Origin: Metopolophium dirhodum
Lineage: Eukaryota; Arthropoda; Insecta; Hemiptera; Aphididae
DNA: 64,000 nt
Reading direction: 5' to 3'
NCBI RefSeq assembly: GCF_019925205.1
Contig: NC_083560.1
Location: 2,542,001 to 2,606,000, forward strand
Positions within the stretch are counted from its first letter, which is position 1. The number at the start of each line of letters is the position of its first letter. A program made the position numbers and the translations under genes. This document shows, piece by piece, positions 36,611-48,329 of this stretch. Below the pieces are notes generated by a model. The model did no database searches, was not told where the DNA came from, and saw nothing but the letters and a program-made list of their open reading frames with translations.

Positions 36611-37795
36611 CGCGGCTCTCTGAAGATCCTTCTTTAAGTGATAGCATTTAATTCTTCCATTGTCAGACGTGGTCCATCATAATCTAAAGATAAATAGATA
36701 CATCAAAGCTTTCATCCAAGATGTAGCCTTGCTGGTTTAAATTATTTATTAGTGCAATCCAGTCTTGGTATGTCAGTTCATATAATGGGGTGGGTACAGA
36801 TATCGTTTTTTCAGAGTTGGCTGCGGAAGTACAAAAACTAAATTAAACAAACATACAAATAATATACAAATAAAAAAACAACACACGAAAAAACCAGATT
36901 TAGATGTACAATGATCACTTAAAGCTGGTCTACCTACAACATAATTAAATTTGTTAAGGCACAATATTATTGTAATATGTCTATTATTATAAACTACCTG
37001 ATGGTAAACACTTGCTACCTCTTGTTATCCCTGGTCTACGCCTAGACTAGGAACATGGTAATGCTCATTTTTTACAGTAATTTTATCTTTTGTAACATAA
37101 TTACTTTTCTTGATTATGCTTTCAAAATATAAGCAAGCTGTAGCTTTTCTTTCATTGGAAAACTCAAAAAAATTTGCTATTCTATATGTAATCATCTCCA
37201 AACTACTCGCATAACGTGAAAAATACATATAAGTGAAGTTGAATTTGGCCATACTGTCATTAAAGCATTTATTTCGGCATCAGAGTTATCAGTTAAAAAT
37301 ATAGAAGGATAGCCTTGTTCTCCAAATGCATTTCTTACATTATTCTTAATTAGACTGAATCCACTTTTATATGCTTTTTCACTCTAACCATGTAATTATC
37401 ACACCTAAAGGAGCAGCTGCACATGGTGTCAATAAAAAAGTTACACAATGGTTCTGTGGATCTCATGAACTAATTGAGTCAACAAATACTATTTTTTTTG
37501 ATAGAGGTAAGTCATGGGCTCGTTTCATGATTGGTGTTAATATTAGCACTGCAAATGGTTCAGACTGGAAGAATATTAAAACTCCACTTTCAGCATAGGT
37601 TTCTTTTTTTTTCTTCTAATTTCTAAATAAATATTTTGAGTAACTATTAGTTGAGTTATATTGATAAGCCTAAGTTATGTTTAACACCCTATCACAAATT
37701 TGAAATTTTTAACGCTATAACTTTTGAACCACTGGTTTCATAAATTTTACATTATATTTATTTGGAATTAAGATAAAAAAAAAAGGTGGATAAGT
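36611..37795. repeat. Long inverted repeat arm 2 (mate at 11741-12912)
   Basis: Reverse complement of 11741-12912, nearly identical, with its left edge exactly at the end of direct repeat A and its right part running into direct repeat B. It contains the second copy of the MULE fragment and of the opposite-strand open frame (37371-37598). Confidence 0.8.
37192..37380 (-). pseudogene. MULE-type transposase fragment, copy 2
   Basis: Mirror copy of 12143-12331 with the same TDNSDAEINAL motif and the same in-frame stop after VVWR. The stop predates the duplication. Confidence 0.6.
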
Positions 37796-38404
37796 GGATG
37801 TCGCTCTGCTGTATAGTAGGATACAAGTGGGTCACTGTAATGAATGGTTTTAAATTTGAATTCAATGATATAATATCATTGTATAAGAAAAATGATTCTA
37901 AACGGAAACGTTCAGTCAGCCTATGCCATTACCAAGTATATTTGATGATATTATTGTGAATAAAGTAATTTTTATATAACCTATTTACGTGGAACCTTGT
38001 ATTAAATTTTCAATCCTTAGCTATAAAAGTTGAACATTTTATAAATTTTTAACTACAAAATAATTATTACATTTTAAATTTGATAAATGTTTTCCAAATT
38101 CTTATTTTAAATGCTTATAAAAAAATTGTGCTAATGTATTTTTAATATTTGTCAACTGCTATTGTAACTATATATCAGGAGCCTTGCATTAAATTTTCAC
38201 GCTTTTTTACACAGAAATACAATCTTATTGATATTTATAGAAAAAATTAAAACGGAAAATGCCCGTAAACAGCTCAAAATAAGTCAAAATATTTGGAAAA
38301 TGTTTTGGTGTATAGAAAATGCTAAAATAAACATTCAGTAAAAATGTCATGTACTTACTTACTTGTTGGTCATTTGTTTTAGAGTTGCACCAAAAACCAA
38401 AAAC
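37706..38404. repeat. Direct repeat B of R family
   Basis: Second copy of 35912-36610. It ends at the same CACCAAAAACCAAAAA run, after which the sequences differ. It includes the TGTATAGTAGGATACAAGTG and GTTCAGTCAGCC blocks shared with other R copies. Confidence 0.8.
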
Positions 38405-40266
38405 CAAAAAATTTGAACTTCACTCTAAGTATATTATATATTAATACTAGCTGTCCCTCCCGGCGTTGCCCGGGCAAAAGTTACCTCAGATGAAATAGTT
38501 GAAAAAGCCAATATTATAACTTATGTGTATAAATTCAAGAACTCAAAAATGCATAATGGAAATTTTATAATTTTAAATTTTAATCCTCTAGATTGTGATA
38601 CTGCCGATTTTTACGAACCGGAATTCTTAAATTTTAATTTTCACCAACCGGAACGGACGCTAAGTTTATATTACGAACCGAAACGCCGTCCCGGTCCATT
38701 TCGAGCACTGAATATCCTGATATCTACATGGTTGCCCCTGGCTACGGTATTTATATATTATATAGGATCATACAATTCTCCCTGGATATCTTATATTTAA
38801 CTGGTTGTTCCCCCGACCACTTTACAACACCATCCATTACAGTGACAAACTTGTAACCTACTGAACAGTGGAGTGAAATCCACTTACCCACTTTTATAAT
38901 TTATATATGAAAATTATGTAAAAATGTTAAAGGTAATATTCTTAGAATAGTTAAATTAATGTAAAATTCACAAAATAAAATACATGTAACCATACAGAGT
39001 CATAAAAAGTATATGATTCAAGTGTCAAAAATATCTACTTTACCTATTTAATACTTATGTATCTCAACAAAAACACTACATACGTGGCAGTAGGCAGTAC
39101 TCTCACTTATTTTAGAATTGTGCGGGAGGTTGAGGATCCAATAGACAATAGTCTAGTCTCATGTCCCAAAAACATAATTCAATAATATGTGTAGGCTACT
39201 GAGTATTATGGGTAATTTAATTATACAGTGAACCCTGTTTTTGCGGACACACGGTACCTATATATAGGTACATAATATAATACTGTACGATAACTGATTA
39301 ATACGATATAATTGTATTATTTACGATTTTAAAATTGCAAACTGGAAATATTTTTAAAAAAAATTATTTTATTGTAATTTATAAGTAATTTTATTTCACG
39401 GAAGATCTCGTGAAAGCGGAAAATCTTGAAGGGGCGATGCAGTCGCTTCCCCGTGCACACGCCTATACATTCGCATTTTACTTTAAATTATGATGAGTCT
39501 TGTAACATGAATAAATTATTAAACACGCGTTGTTAACTGTTAGTGTGTAAAACTCATAAAAGAATTTCCGATAATAGGTATGTGGTATCGTCTGTCATTC
39601 GTCATCTAACTAGAATTTAGAAACAAAAAACATATTGACCTACGGAATTTTTTTTCGGTGGGGTAACCTTCCCTTAGATAAGGTCTTACTTATGGGATAT
39701 GACTAAAAACTACATCTATATTACATCTATACTATATTCTATAATATTAATGTTTATTGCAATCATTATTGAACTGGCTGTCCATCCAATCTTCCTAACA
39801 AATTAAGAATCCAATTTATATGAATAATATAGCTCTACGTAACCCAAAACTAATAAACTACAATACAATTTTAAAATATTATTTTCAAATAAACGTCTTA
39901 ATAAAAACTGTGCATATAATATGCTTTAATAACTTTTTTTTGAATGCTAATAAATATTTAAAAAAAAAAAAGGCGGATAAGTTGGTGTCGCTCTGCTGTA
40001 CAGTAGGTCATAAGTGGGTCACTAACCTACATTACGTATGGTATTAAATTTTAAATGTGGACATGTAGATACATAAAATGTATTTTATTCTAGCATCCAG
40101 GTGAAAAGTTCGAACTACACCACTAGGTACTTTGATTATACATAGCTCAATAGTAACTGTCATCTATACGTGCATAATATGACCCAAATACTACCCAAAA
40201 GCGAAAAAACACGTATTTTGAGCACAAACCTATTATGTTTTAAACTACGTCCATGCGAAAATAATA
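38405..40266. other. Repeat fragments and AT-rich sequence
   Basis: At 38448-38480 lies ACTAGCTGTCCCTCCCGGCG followed by TTGCCCGGGCAAAAG. This resembles a conserved end found on many insect interspersed repeats, class unresolved. R-family ends occur at 38828-38900 and 39970-40050 (CTCTGCTGTACAGTAGGT). A segment starting CAGTGAACCCTGTTTTTGCGG (39228) looks like a pogo-type terminus without a clear partner. No gene is supported, and no MYND zinc finger exon for Deaf1 was seen. Confidence 0.4.
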
Positions 40267-40693
40267 TTTATTTTACTGCCGACTGCGTATACACAGAACG
40301 GGTTTTGTAACTAGATGCGTATCAATTAGTATTAATATAAATTGTAACTAAATGATTCACCTGACGAAAATAATAAATAGTCTTAACAATAGGTAGGTAA
40401 TTAATACTTGATGCTTAATTAATCTGAGAAATCATTATTATATTTTAAATAAACAATTAAATTAAACACATTTTTATAACTCGATAAGTAATTAGCTACA
40501 ATATATAAAATTGTATAGAAACTATTAGATTTCATTTCTGATTGATGAATGAAATTAGTAATTACCTAGCTTATATTATAATATACATGGCAAAAAATAA
40601 AATGATGTGAAACAAATCTATCTTGTCTTCAATTGTATAACTTCAAACTTGCCATATAGTAAACGTCATGTAACTTGAACATTATCACAATAT

Positions 40694-43600
40694 TTAATCA
40701 TCGTCATCATCTGAAATTAAATCAATACCTGCAAAATGACAAAATAAATATATATACTCAATCTTATCAATACTAAATAAAAAATAATATTCGCACAATC
40801 TATTTAAATTTTAAACATATGCAATATCAATATTATAAATTTGATATATTCTGAAAAATACGCGTTTATATTTTCTAGATTCTAGTATTCATACAGATTA
40901 AAAAAAATGCATTTTCCATATTTTTCTTTTATAAGAGTAACCCCACAGAAATAGGTTATGGAAATTGGCAATGCTAACGCGCACTGAACTTCACTTCATT
41001 ATTTCAATCGCCTAGCTAATAGTATGCCATTTTCCGCCCATGTACAATTGTCGAAAACTAACGTAAATGAAAACCGATTTAATTGAGAGTATGGCATGTC
41101 AATCTTAAAGTATTAACTGGGCCTATTCATTCTGGGCCTGATGGAACAGGAAAAAAATTGATCGCTTCCTGAAGTGACTCTTATATGAGACGTTGTATAG
41201 TATAATAACATACAATTTAAATTATAATTATCACACGTATATATCATACATAATATTTTATTACCTATATATTATAAGTATTTAATAATATTTTAATTAG
41301 AATACTTACTCATTGAATGGTTTGCAAAAACAGGATATCCATGCCTGTTAAAAAAATCACTCATAAAGCCTTCTTGAATTGATCCGTAACTAGATATTAT
41401 TGGCAACTGTATTTGAGGCATTTGCTCAACTTGTTGTTCATCGTCAGATATACACTAAAAATAGTTGAACAATTTATTATAGTATGAAAATATATTATTT
41501 GGTGGTTAACAGACTGGTAGGTAATTTAAGCAATTAAAAGCATGTATTTACATATCCAAACGCTATGTTATCTGAATATCTATAAGCGCTGTAGTAATTA
41601 TGTTGACATGTATAATTACATATTTTCTGTATACTATATTATAATAAATATTAAATAAAATTTAGAAAAACGTGTTTACAAATAGAATGTCCAAATGTAA
41701 CTTAATACAATTACATAGATTAGTAAATTTTTTTATAAAAATTAGCTCAAATATTAACTTATAAAATTGCAAGAATGTAAAGTAAAAATATGTTCTATAC
41801 GAAATAGATAATTATTATTAAAATACTCATGTCTAAAAGCACACTATTATTGAATAAGATTTCCAATGAAATATAAAATTATTTTAACATTAATAATTTA
41901 AATTATCCACTTGTATTGTGTTATATTGGTACTTAGACAATATTGTCAATGTGTAAACTATTGTAAACATAAGCTGTTCAAAGCTAGTATCAATGTATAT
42001 AGTAATACATTTGGTTAAAATGTAATATAATACAACCATCATAAACATCTCACGAAAAATACCAAAGACCTAGAATAATATTATACTTACAGCAGCTTTG
42101 TCATCACAACAGACTGCACATGTACAACTCATAGCATGTGGTAATAAAACTCCATCATATACTAATGTTTGCAAACTACGGCCACCAAATCGTATACTTT
42201 TTTTCCAGTCCTTACTAGAAGCCCTCCCAGAAAGGGTTTCAAACTCACTAGGTGTGTACCATTGGTTTCCAAAATTAATATATTTGCCTCGGCAGCCAGA
42301 ACCAAATTTTTTTTTATGTAGCTCTGCGTTGGTGGTCTACAGACATAAGACATGATGAAAAATTAAGACAATAACTCTAGTATGTAGATAATAGGTATAT
42401 TAAAATATATCCTTACTTTGCATCGTACAGGTAATACTGACAACTTGGCAGCTTCGGCATATGAATAACAAGGTGCTGTATTTGAGGATGATACACCTTG
42501 ATCAGTCTCTTCTTTGTGAACATTATTAGTGGTCGAGTTATCTGGTCCAAGTACAATATGAGCAGTTTTGAAAGTCACATCCTTAATAGATTAAATTGTA
42601 TTAGTAAATGTTCAGTAGTGAATACCAAGGAGTTTTAAAATTTAAATTACTTTGGCTCGAACTACAGTTTGCCAGGTATCACCATCAACTTAAGTGTGAG
42701 TATCACAATCCCTTTCTGGACGATAGCTTAAAAACATTAAAAATATAAAAATTTTTTTGTGAATTTCGATTTTTTTCCTATATCTAAGATAGGGTATGAA
42801 CAAAAAAATCCATTATTTTTGATCCTTGATCCTTATTTTATCCTGGGACTCAAAAGTCCCGTCAGTCCTTTACGGTCTGGACTTATAAGTCCCGTCAGGC
42901 ATTTAGGTCACTTTTCTTATACATATAAACAATACAAAAAAAACACGTTTTCCTAAGGATTTTTTTATTTTAATTTTTAAAAAATACAAACGATTACAAT
43001 TTAGAGAAAATATTACTTTTTTTATATACTTAAGATGTTTTTTTATAATTCATGATACTCAGAAAAGCAGTTTTTTTTTTCATTGACACATAGATGGACC
43101 TTGCAATACGAGCATTTTGAATGTGGTCTTGACTCAATACCTTTATTGCTGCATACTTCACATCTTCCCCGTTGTGTTACGAATGTTGGATGATGGATAC
43201 CTAGATTTCCAGTGCGGACGTCTCTTGGCATAGAATAAGCTGATTTTCTTCTTTTTAAATTTTTTTGGATTTGAGCTGGTGATTTTTTTTTCTGTGGTAA
43301 TTGTTTGGTTAGCAAACCTCGTACAACAGCTCTTCTGTATTCCAACACTGGAATTTTCTCAAATAAGGTACAATAAACTACATAAGAATTTACAAACATA
43401 ATATCGATCAAACCAAAAAACAATCTGTGCCACCACTTGCGAGATTTCCTATCTATATCATACAATGCACGTAATCTGTCAGCATGGTCTACTCCACCCA
43501 TATATGAATTATAATCTGAGACCACAGTTGGACATGTTACTGAAACTGAAGTACCATCCTTTTCTTTTCTGTTTACAGATGTAACTTCTGAACCATGAAA

Positions 43601-46600
43601 ATTAGATATAAAGTTGACGGCCTTATTATCCATCCACTTAAAAAATGAAATCCCATCTGGTAAAAACTTTTTATCGTGTTCGCCTCTTTTCATTTTTTTG
43701 TCTGTACACATCTCTGTAGGTAACCCTTTTCTGTTTGTCCTTATTGTTCCGCAAGCTAGAGTGTTCTCTAGTTTTAGTTTCTGCACTAAAGGTAGTGAAG
43801 AAAAATAATTATCAAAGTATATTTCTCGTTGTTCGTTCCAAATTGATTTGGTAAGTTCCAAAACCACTCGTTCACCCAGTCCATATTTGTCAAACTCGTG
43901 ATTTACAATTTCTTCTTTACCTTGATAAATTTTGAAAGCTAACATGTATCCTTTTTGATCTGCTAGGCTCCAAATTTTGTAACCTCTCTTTACTGGTTTC
44001 ATCGGATTATACTGCTTCAATGTTGACCTACCCTTAAATGTCACCATACTTTCATCAACACTAACTTGTCTAGTACCAAAATAGTTACGTTTGAAAGATT
44101 CATTAAGCTTATCTATTATTGGTCTTAATTTGAATAACTTATCTTTGTTGTTTATAGGCAATAGTGTATTGTCATTACAGTGTAGATGAATGAGAATTTT
44201 TTCAAACATATCTCTAGACATAGCATTTGACACAAGTTTAACTCCAAGATCATCTGATGTACTCCAATAGTCTTTATATGACGGTAAACGGTTATATCCC
44301 ATCAAAAAGTTAATACCTAAGAATACCAGCATATCTTCTCTCTGTATTCTAAGTGTTTTATTTTTTTGTGTGCCATATAAGTTTGTCTGATAAACCAAAT
44401 CATTCAAAATTGTTTCAACAAATACCATAAATACATCTGTAGGGGTGTTGCATCTACTAAATTCAAACAAATTTACTCCTTCAGGTCTACAATATTCTGG
44501 TCTAACAGTATCAATATCTGTCTTTCTTAGCCAAATTCTAGGTCGTAAATTGTCGGTCTGATCTTCCTCCTCAGCCTCAACGTCATCTAAAGTTCTAACT
44601 GTATTCTTCGATTTAGGCTTGGTCACTATCTTTTTACTTTTTTTAGCTAAAAAAAATATATATATCATGTTATTTTATTTTATTAATACTAGGTACCAGT
44701 ACATTTATACAAACATTACATGTACTCACTTCCTTTTTTTTTACCCTTATTTTGAGTTTTCTTAGAAACATATTCTTCATCTGACGACAATTCAATATCT
44801 AAAATATCAAAAAAATATCATTAAAAACTAATATAAAACAAAATTAAGATTTGAATTTAAATTTCATAGAATAAGTACAATAAGTAAATTTTGTTGTATA
44901 AAAATATATACATGTGTGTAATGTATACATTATACCAAATATTAATTTACCTTTATTGGAGTTACCATCAGCAGTGGGTAGGTTGTTATCAAATACAACA
45001 TCTAAAAAAAAGTATTTTTCTTATAATTAAGAATTTTATAAAATATAAATAACATAAAATAAAATAAATAAACTTATAAATAAATAAAATATAAATTAAT
45101 ACATTAATTTATAAAATAAAATATAAATAACTATTCAATAAAATAAAGTTACCTAAGTTTTGTATATCAAATTCTTCAACATTTTCTACTTTATCCAGTG
45201 GATCCAGAGGATGAATAATATTAGATTCATCTAAATCAGAATCTTCAAACTCTGAAACAATATCACCATCGTCAGGAATTTCCTCCAAGTATCTCTCAAT
45301 TTCTTCAATCTGTATTGAATTCATTTTCTGTGACAAATAATATTCCAAATTGTAGTATTTTGAATTATTTTATGATTTATCACTATGGGAACAAAACTGT
45401 TAATGCCTGATGGGACTTATAAGTCGAGTTTAGATTACATGATATAAAACATTATGTAATATTATAATACTATTTATGAGTGATAAAATACATTCTATAC
45501 GTATAATAGACCTAAAAAAATGAATAATATGCACACTTACCTATATTACAATCCTTTCAAAAAAATGAAAAACACAAGAACACAGCTTGACATGTGGAAT
45601 CGAAAAATTGAAAAACGAAATGATAATTTTGATAATGATAACAGACTAAAATCACAACTATATTATTTTTTTCTGATAGTGTATGGGACATAGAAGTCCC
45701 ATCAGTCAGTATGACCAGTTTATTAATATTCTTTAAATTTATACAGATTTTATACTTCGATGGACTTTAAAGTCCCGTCAGTCCAGAAAGAGGTTTGAAA
45801 TCATTTGATTCCGAAAGCTGAAATCAAAAATACAAGTTCAATAACTTAAGTCATGGTTAATACAATTTTACACTACATCAATCACTATAATAGCAAAGAT
45901 AAAAAAAATATTTAATTTATTTATAAGTTTATAACATGTACATGTATATTATTATGATAAATTGCCTAAATTTAGACAGGTTCCCAAGCTCAGATAGATC
46001 TAGCAAGTTGCCGAGTTTACGCCACTGGGCCAGACTATATTTTGGTAGATCTTGTATATAACTTACTTGTTTTAACCCAATTTAACAGGTTTTGGCTAGT
46101 AAAAGTTCTAAAACTTTGTGGCTTGATACTTAGCCTATCCAATACTGCTGGTGCCTAAACTTTAAAGGTAATAATCCCCTATTAAGTTCATCTATAATAA
46201 TGTGATAATAAAAAAAGTAATTTTAACACAGATTATATTCATATAACAATCTGTGATTTTATCAATTGGTCGATAGGAAATACTGTCGGGTTACCATACG
46301 TCCCGGTTTATCCGGAGTACTAGTTTTCAGTATGGCATCCAGGTGTCCCCATAATGTATTTGAGACAGCGAATTGTCCTGGAATGAGACTTCAATATTTT
46401 ATGTTTGTATTTTATTAAATACTTTTGGTTAAAATAGTTTGCCTAAGTACCAAACAACTCTGACTAATCTGCCGATGGAGAACACATCAGCCACAGATTA
46501 ATAATTTTATAATTAAAAAAATGTTTTTCTTTGTCAAATACATATGTTAACCCTAGAAAAAGGTTCCGAAAATTATACTGTGTCTCGACGGTATTACTAA

Positions 46601-47704
46601 CTACACTAGTACACAACAGTACATAATATTACAAAATATTCTCAAAACTTATGAATGTTGAATACTCTTAATGCAATTGAAAACCCGTGCAGTAATAAAT
46701 ACCTAAAAACTGTTTAGTGATAGATTATGGTCCAAGTGAAACATTATTATCAGCGCATAGTTCTGTGAGTCCAAAGACTTGTAGTTTTTTTGATAATAGG
46801 TAGGTAAGTCGTGGGTGATCTACGTTAAAGTGAAAGTAGGTACTTGAAGTAGATTTTATTGCTTAAATGTGTTAGCAAAAGAAGTTGGATACATCAGCTT
46901 TAATCTGTTTAATAATAAAACTGTAATATATCTATTATAATATGAAAGAGGGGGCCTTTTATATCAATAAATGGTGGGTGGGTCAAACAATTGTTGGTTG
47001 TCTCGCACATAATGTAAGTCGACGCCGCCGCTGAATATCTTAATACGTGTTTGGGATGGGTGTCTAAACCAAAGAGCATCCGCAGGATAAAATCCCACTC
47101 GTAGCAATATTAAAATCCAATGGACATAACATATTTATGTAATATTATGTTTTGCAACGGACCAATTGGCCACCCTCCCGTGGGCGCCCTTGAACTAAAC
47201 CTTTTAACGATAAATAATAATTACCTACCTAACGGGAAAAAAAAGGAGAAAATATTATAATATACAACAATCGCGTCATGACGGCACAAAAATTATAAGA
47301 AATACAAAACGTTGTCGGTGGTACGTCAGAGTCCGTCAACGTTGTCTATCACATACCTGCAACGAGTCGGCGGTAATAACGTTTAACGTGCCAGCGCCTG
47401 ACACGTTAATGAGCTGCCCAGCGCGTATGGAATTGGAGGACACTTGTACTTGAGACGACGGCGGCGGCAATCCGTTGCGGTTTTCTTTAAGCGCGTCGGC
47501 GGCGGCGGCGACGACTACGACTTCGGTGGCCCCCGTACCGGTCCCGGCGAACTTTTCCGAATGACGCTGCCGACCACCACTGCCATCACGTTCGTCCACC
47601 GTGGCCGCTTGCTGTCGAAGTTGTTGTTGCTGCTGGTGGTGGTGCCGACGGTGCTGTTGTTGTTGGTCGTCCGCGTAACCGCCGCCGCTGTCGATCACGC
47701 ACAT
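40694..47704 (-). CDS. Deaf1: Deaf1-like SAND-domain transcription factor
   Basis: Five minus-strand exons join in phase with GT-AG introns: 47704-47357, 42581-42417, 42336-42091, 41454-41310 and 40728-40694, giving 312 residues. Exon 1 is Gln/His/Ala-rich and ends GTLNVITADSLQ. Exon 2 ends AKLSVLPVRCK, the usual lead-in to SAND. Exon 3 is a canonical SAND domain: GSGCRGKYINFGNQWYTPSE, then SGRASSKDWKKSIRFGG with the DNA-contacting KDWK at 213-216, followed by the zinc-binding H238, C242, C244, C247 set (PHAMSCTCAVCCDD). DEAF1 binds TTCG half-sites and regulates transcription in the nucleus. The usual C-terminal MYND finger is absent; the last exons end in SIDLISDDDDD. Either the protein is a short form or a downstream MYND exon was missed. 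Intron 1 contains a complete piggyBac element. GMEB is less likely because the CTCAVCCDD tail is DEAF1-type. The exon 1 assignment rests on phase, strand and context. Confidence 0.82.
40931..41184. mobile_element. Possible MITE in Deaf1 intron 4
   Basis: ATAAGAGTAACCCCACAG at the left and CTTCCTGAAGTGACTCTTAT at the right form imperfect inverted ends about 250 bp apart. An internal TATGCCATTTTCC / GAGTATGGCATG pair adds symmetry. There is no coding content. Confidence 0.4.
42845..42900. repeat. Subterminal palindromic repeats, left pair
   Basis: Two copies of a GGGACT...AAGTCCCGTCAG motif lie at 42845-42868 and 42879-42900. They match three copies near the other end of the piggyBac element and are plausible transposase-binding sites. 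Confidence 0.6.
42964..42969 (-). terminator. Candidate poly(A) signal of the piggyBac transposase
   Basis: AATAAA on the minus strand, about 75 bases past the transposase stop codon and inside the element. Confidence 0.4.
43043..45348 (-). CDS. piggyBac-type transposase, four exons, intact
   Basis: Minus-strand exons 45348-45153, 45001-44951, 44798-44730 and 44646-43043 join in phase to 639 residues without a stop. The N-terminal exons are acidic and low in complexity (IERYLEEIPDDGDIVSEFED). The last exon holds the DDE_Tnp_1_7 domain. The expected catalytic Asp residues are present: D303 in QVSVDESMVTFKGR, D384 in IYFDNYFSS, and D492 with D495 in YMGGVDHADR. A C-terminal Cys-rich zinc module (CEVC, CSYC, HLCVNEKKNC) ends the protein, as in piggyBac. 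The family excises and inserts DNA at TTAA by a hairpin mechanism. Introns within a transposase are unusual but known in eukaryotic elements. A start at M9 (MNSIQIEE) is possible. The intact frame suggests either recent activity or use by the host. Confidence 0.85.
45405..45784. repeat. Subterminal palindromic repeats, right set
   Basis: Three copies lie at 45405-45428 (reversed, GCCTGATGGGACTTATAAG), 45685-45707 (GGGACATAGAAGTCCCATC) and 45762-45784 (GGACTTTAAAGTCCCGTCAG). The core is a palindromic GGGACT(N4)AGTCCC followed by a TCAG tail. Confidence 0.6.
45794..47330. other. Rest of Deaf1 intron 1, no gene
   Basis: It contains fragments resembling ends of interspersed repeats, such as CATACGTCCCGGTTTATCCG at about 46296 and a GGCCACCCTCCCGTGGGCGC patch at about 47169. 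No exon was recognised. Confidence 0.4.
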
Positions 47705-47779
47705 ATTATAATAAAATATATTTTCTCGATCTGTGACAACGCAAGATAATAGTCGCGTGATATTTATCGTTTTACTGCC

Positions 47780-47960
47780 AATGCCGGTAACGAATGGTCG
47801 TTCGTTTTTTCACGTCCGGTTCGTAGAACACAGACCACGTACTACGGAGCTTACAGTCCGATCGCAGCGCGTGCAAAACCGAACGCCGAGCCGCCGAGGT
47901 CGATAAGAAACACCCGCGACGACTCCGCTCGACGCTCCGTGCACAGATTATCGATGCATC
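47780..47960 (-). promoter_or_regulatory. CpG-rich promoter region of the Deaf1-like gene
   Basis: The 180 bp upstream of the exon 1 start codon are markedly CG-rich and include TATCGAT (47949-47955), similar to the core of the insect DRE element bound by DREF. Several TTCG half-sites, which DEAF1 itself favours, lie here, so autoregulation is conceivable. No TATA box is evident. Confidence 0.4.
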
Positions 47961-48006
47961 CGTCGCACTATCTAGTATCTACATAATATCAAATACTATC
48001 TACGAC

Positions 48007-48028
48007 ACAAGGTGTATCAATACACCTT
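48007..48028. repeat. Small hairpin
   Basis: CAAGGTGTAT and its complement ATACACCTTG are separated by two bases, just upstream of the Deaf1 promoter region. Function unknown. Confidence 0.4.
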
Positions 48029-48329
48029 GCTACGACAATAATACAGGACAGCTGCAGCTATGGTCAAAACTGGCCCTTATCAGTTCCCCCCGAAAAATTG
48101 TAGTTGTAGTTGTCGTTATTAACCCCTTAAAAATAAATATTAAAATATTATAATATTATAAAAAAAAACGTTTACTGCGGTAGTCTCAATATTTCATCTA
48201 AAAATACAAATCGTGGTTCTATAATTTATTCTAAATAGTGCAATCCTTTTTTAATATAACAATATAAAATAATTTTTTAAGGAGTAAAATTAGGCAATTT
48301 TAAAAAATATTATAACATGAAATAATTAA

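Larger units (their letters stand above)
42710..45793. mobile_element. Apparently complete piggyBac-type transposon
   Basis: The element has short imperfect terminal inverted repeats, CCCTTTCTGGAC at 42710-42721 and GTCCAGAAAGAGG at 45781-45793, with 10 bp perfectly matched. It carries subterminal palindromic repeats on both sides and one transposase gene. It lies in intron 1 of the Deaf1-like gene in the same orientation. TTAA does not directly abut these ends. TTAA within ACTTAAGT occurs at about 42690 and about 45845, at unequal distances, so the exact ends are uncertain. Confidence 0.72.

Noticed and set aside
35912..38404. LTR retrotransposon
   Set aside because: The direct repeats belong to the dispersed R family, do not have TG...CA ends, and the insert has no gag, pol or primer site.
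42162..42353. 63-codon minus-strand open frame
   Set aside because: It overlaps the SAND exon in a different phase of the same strand and lacks domain similarity.
42098..42355. 85-codon plus-strand open frame
   Set aside because: It is antisense to the SAND exon of the Deaf1-like gene, whose minus-strand reading matches a known domain.
47444..47749. 101-codon plus-strand open frame
   Set aside because: It is a GC-rich shadow of Deaf1 exon 1; the minus-strand frame ends at a proper donor and joins in phase to exon 2.
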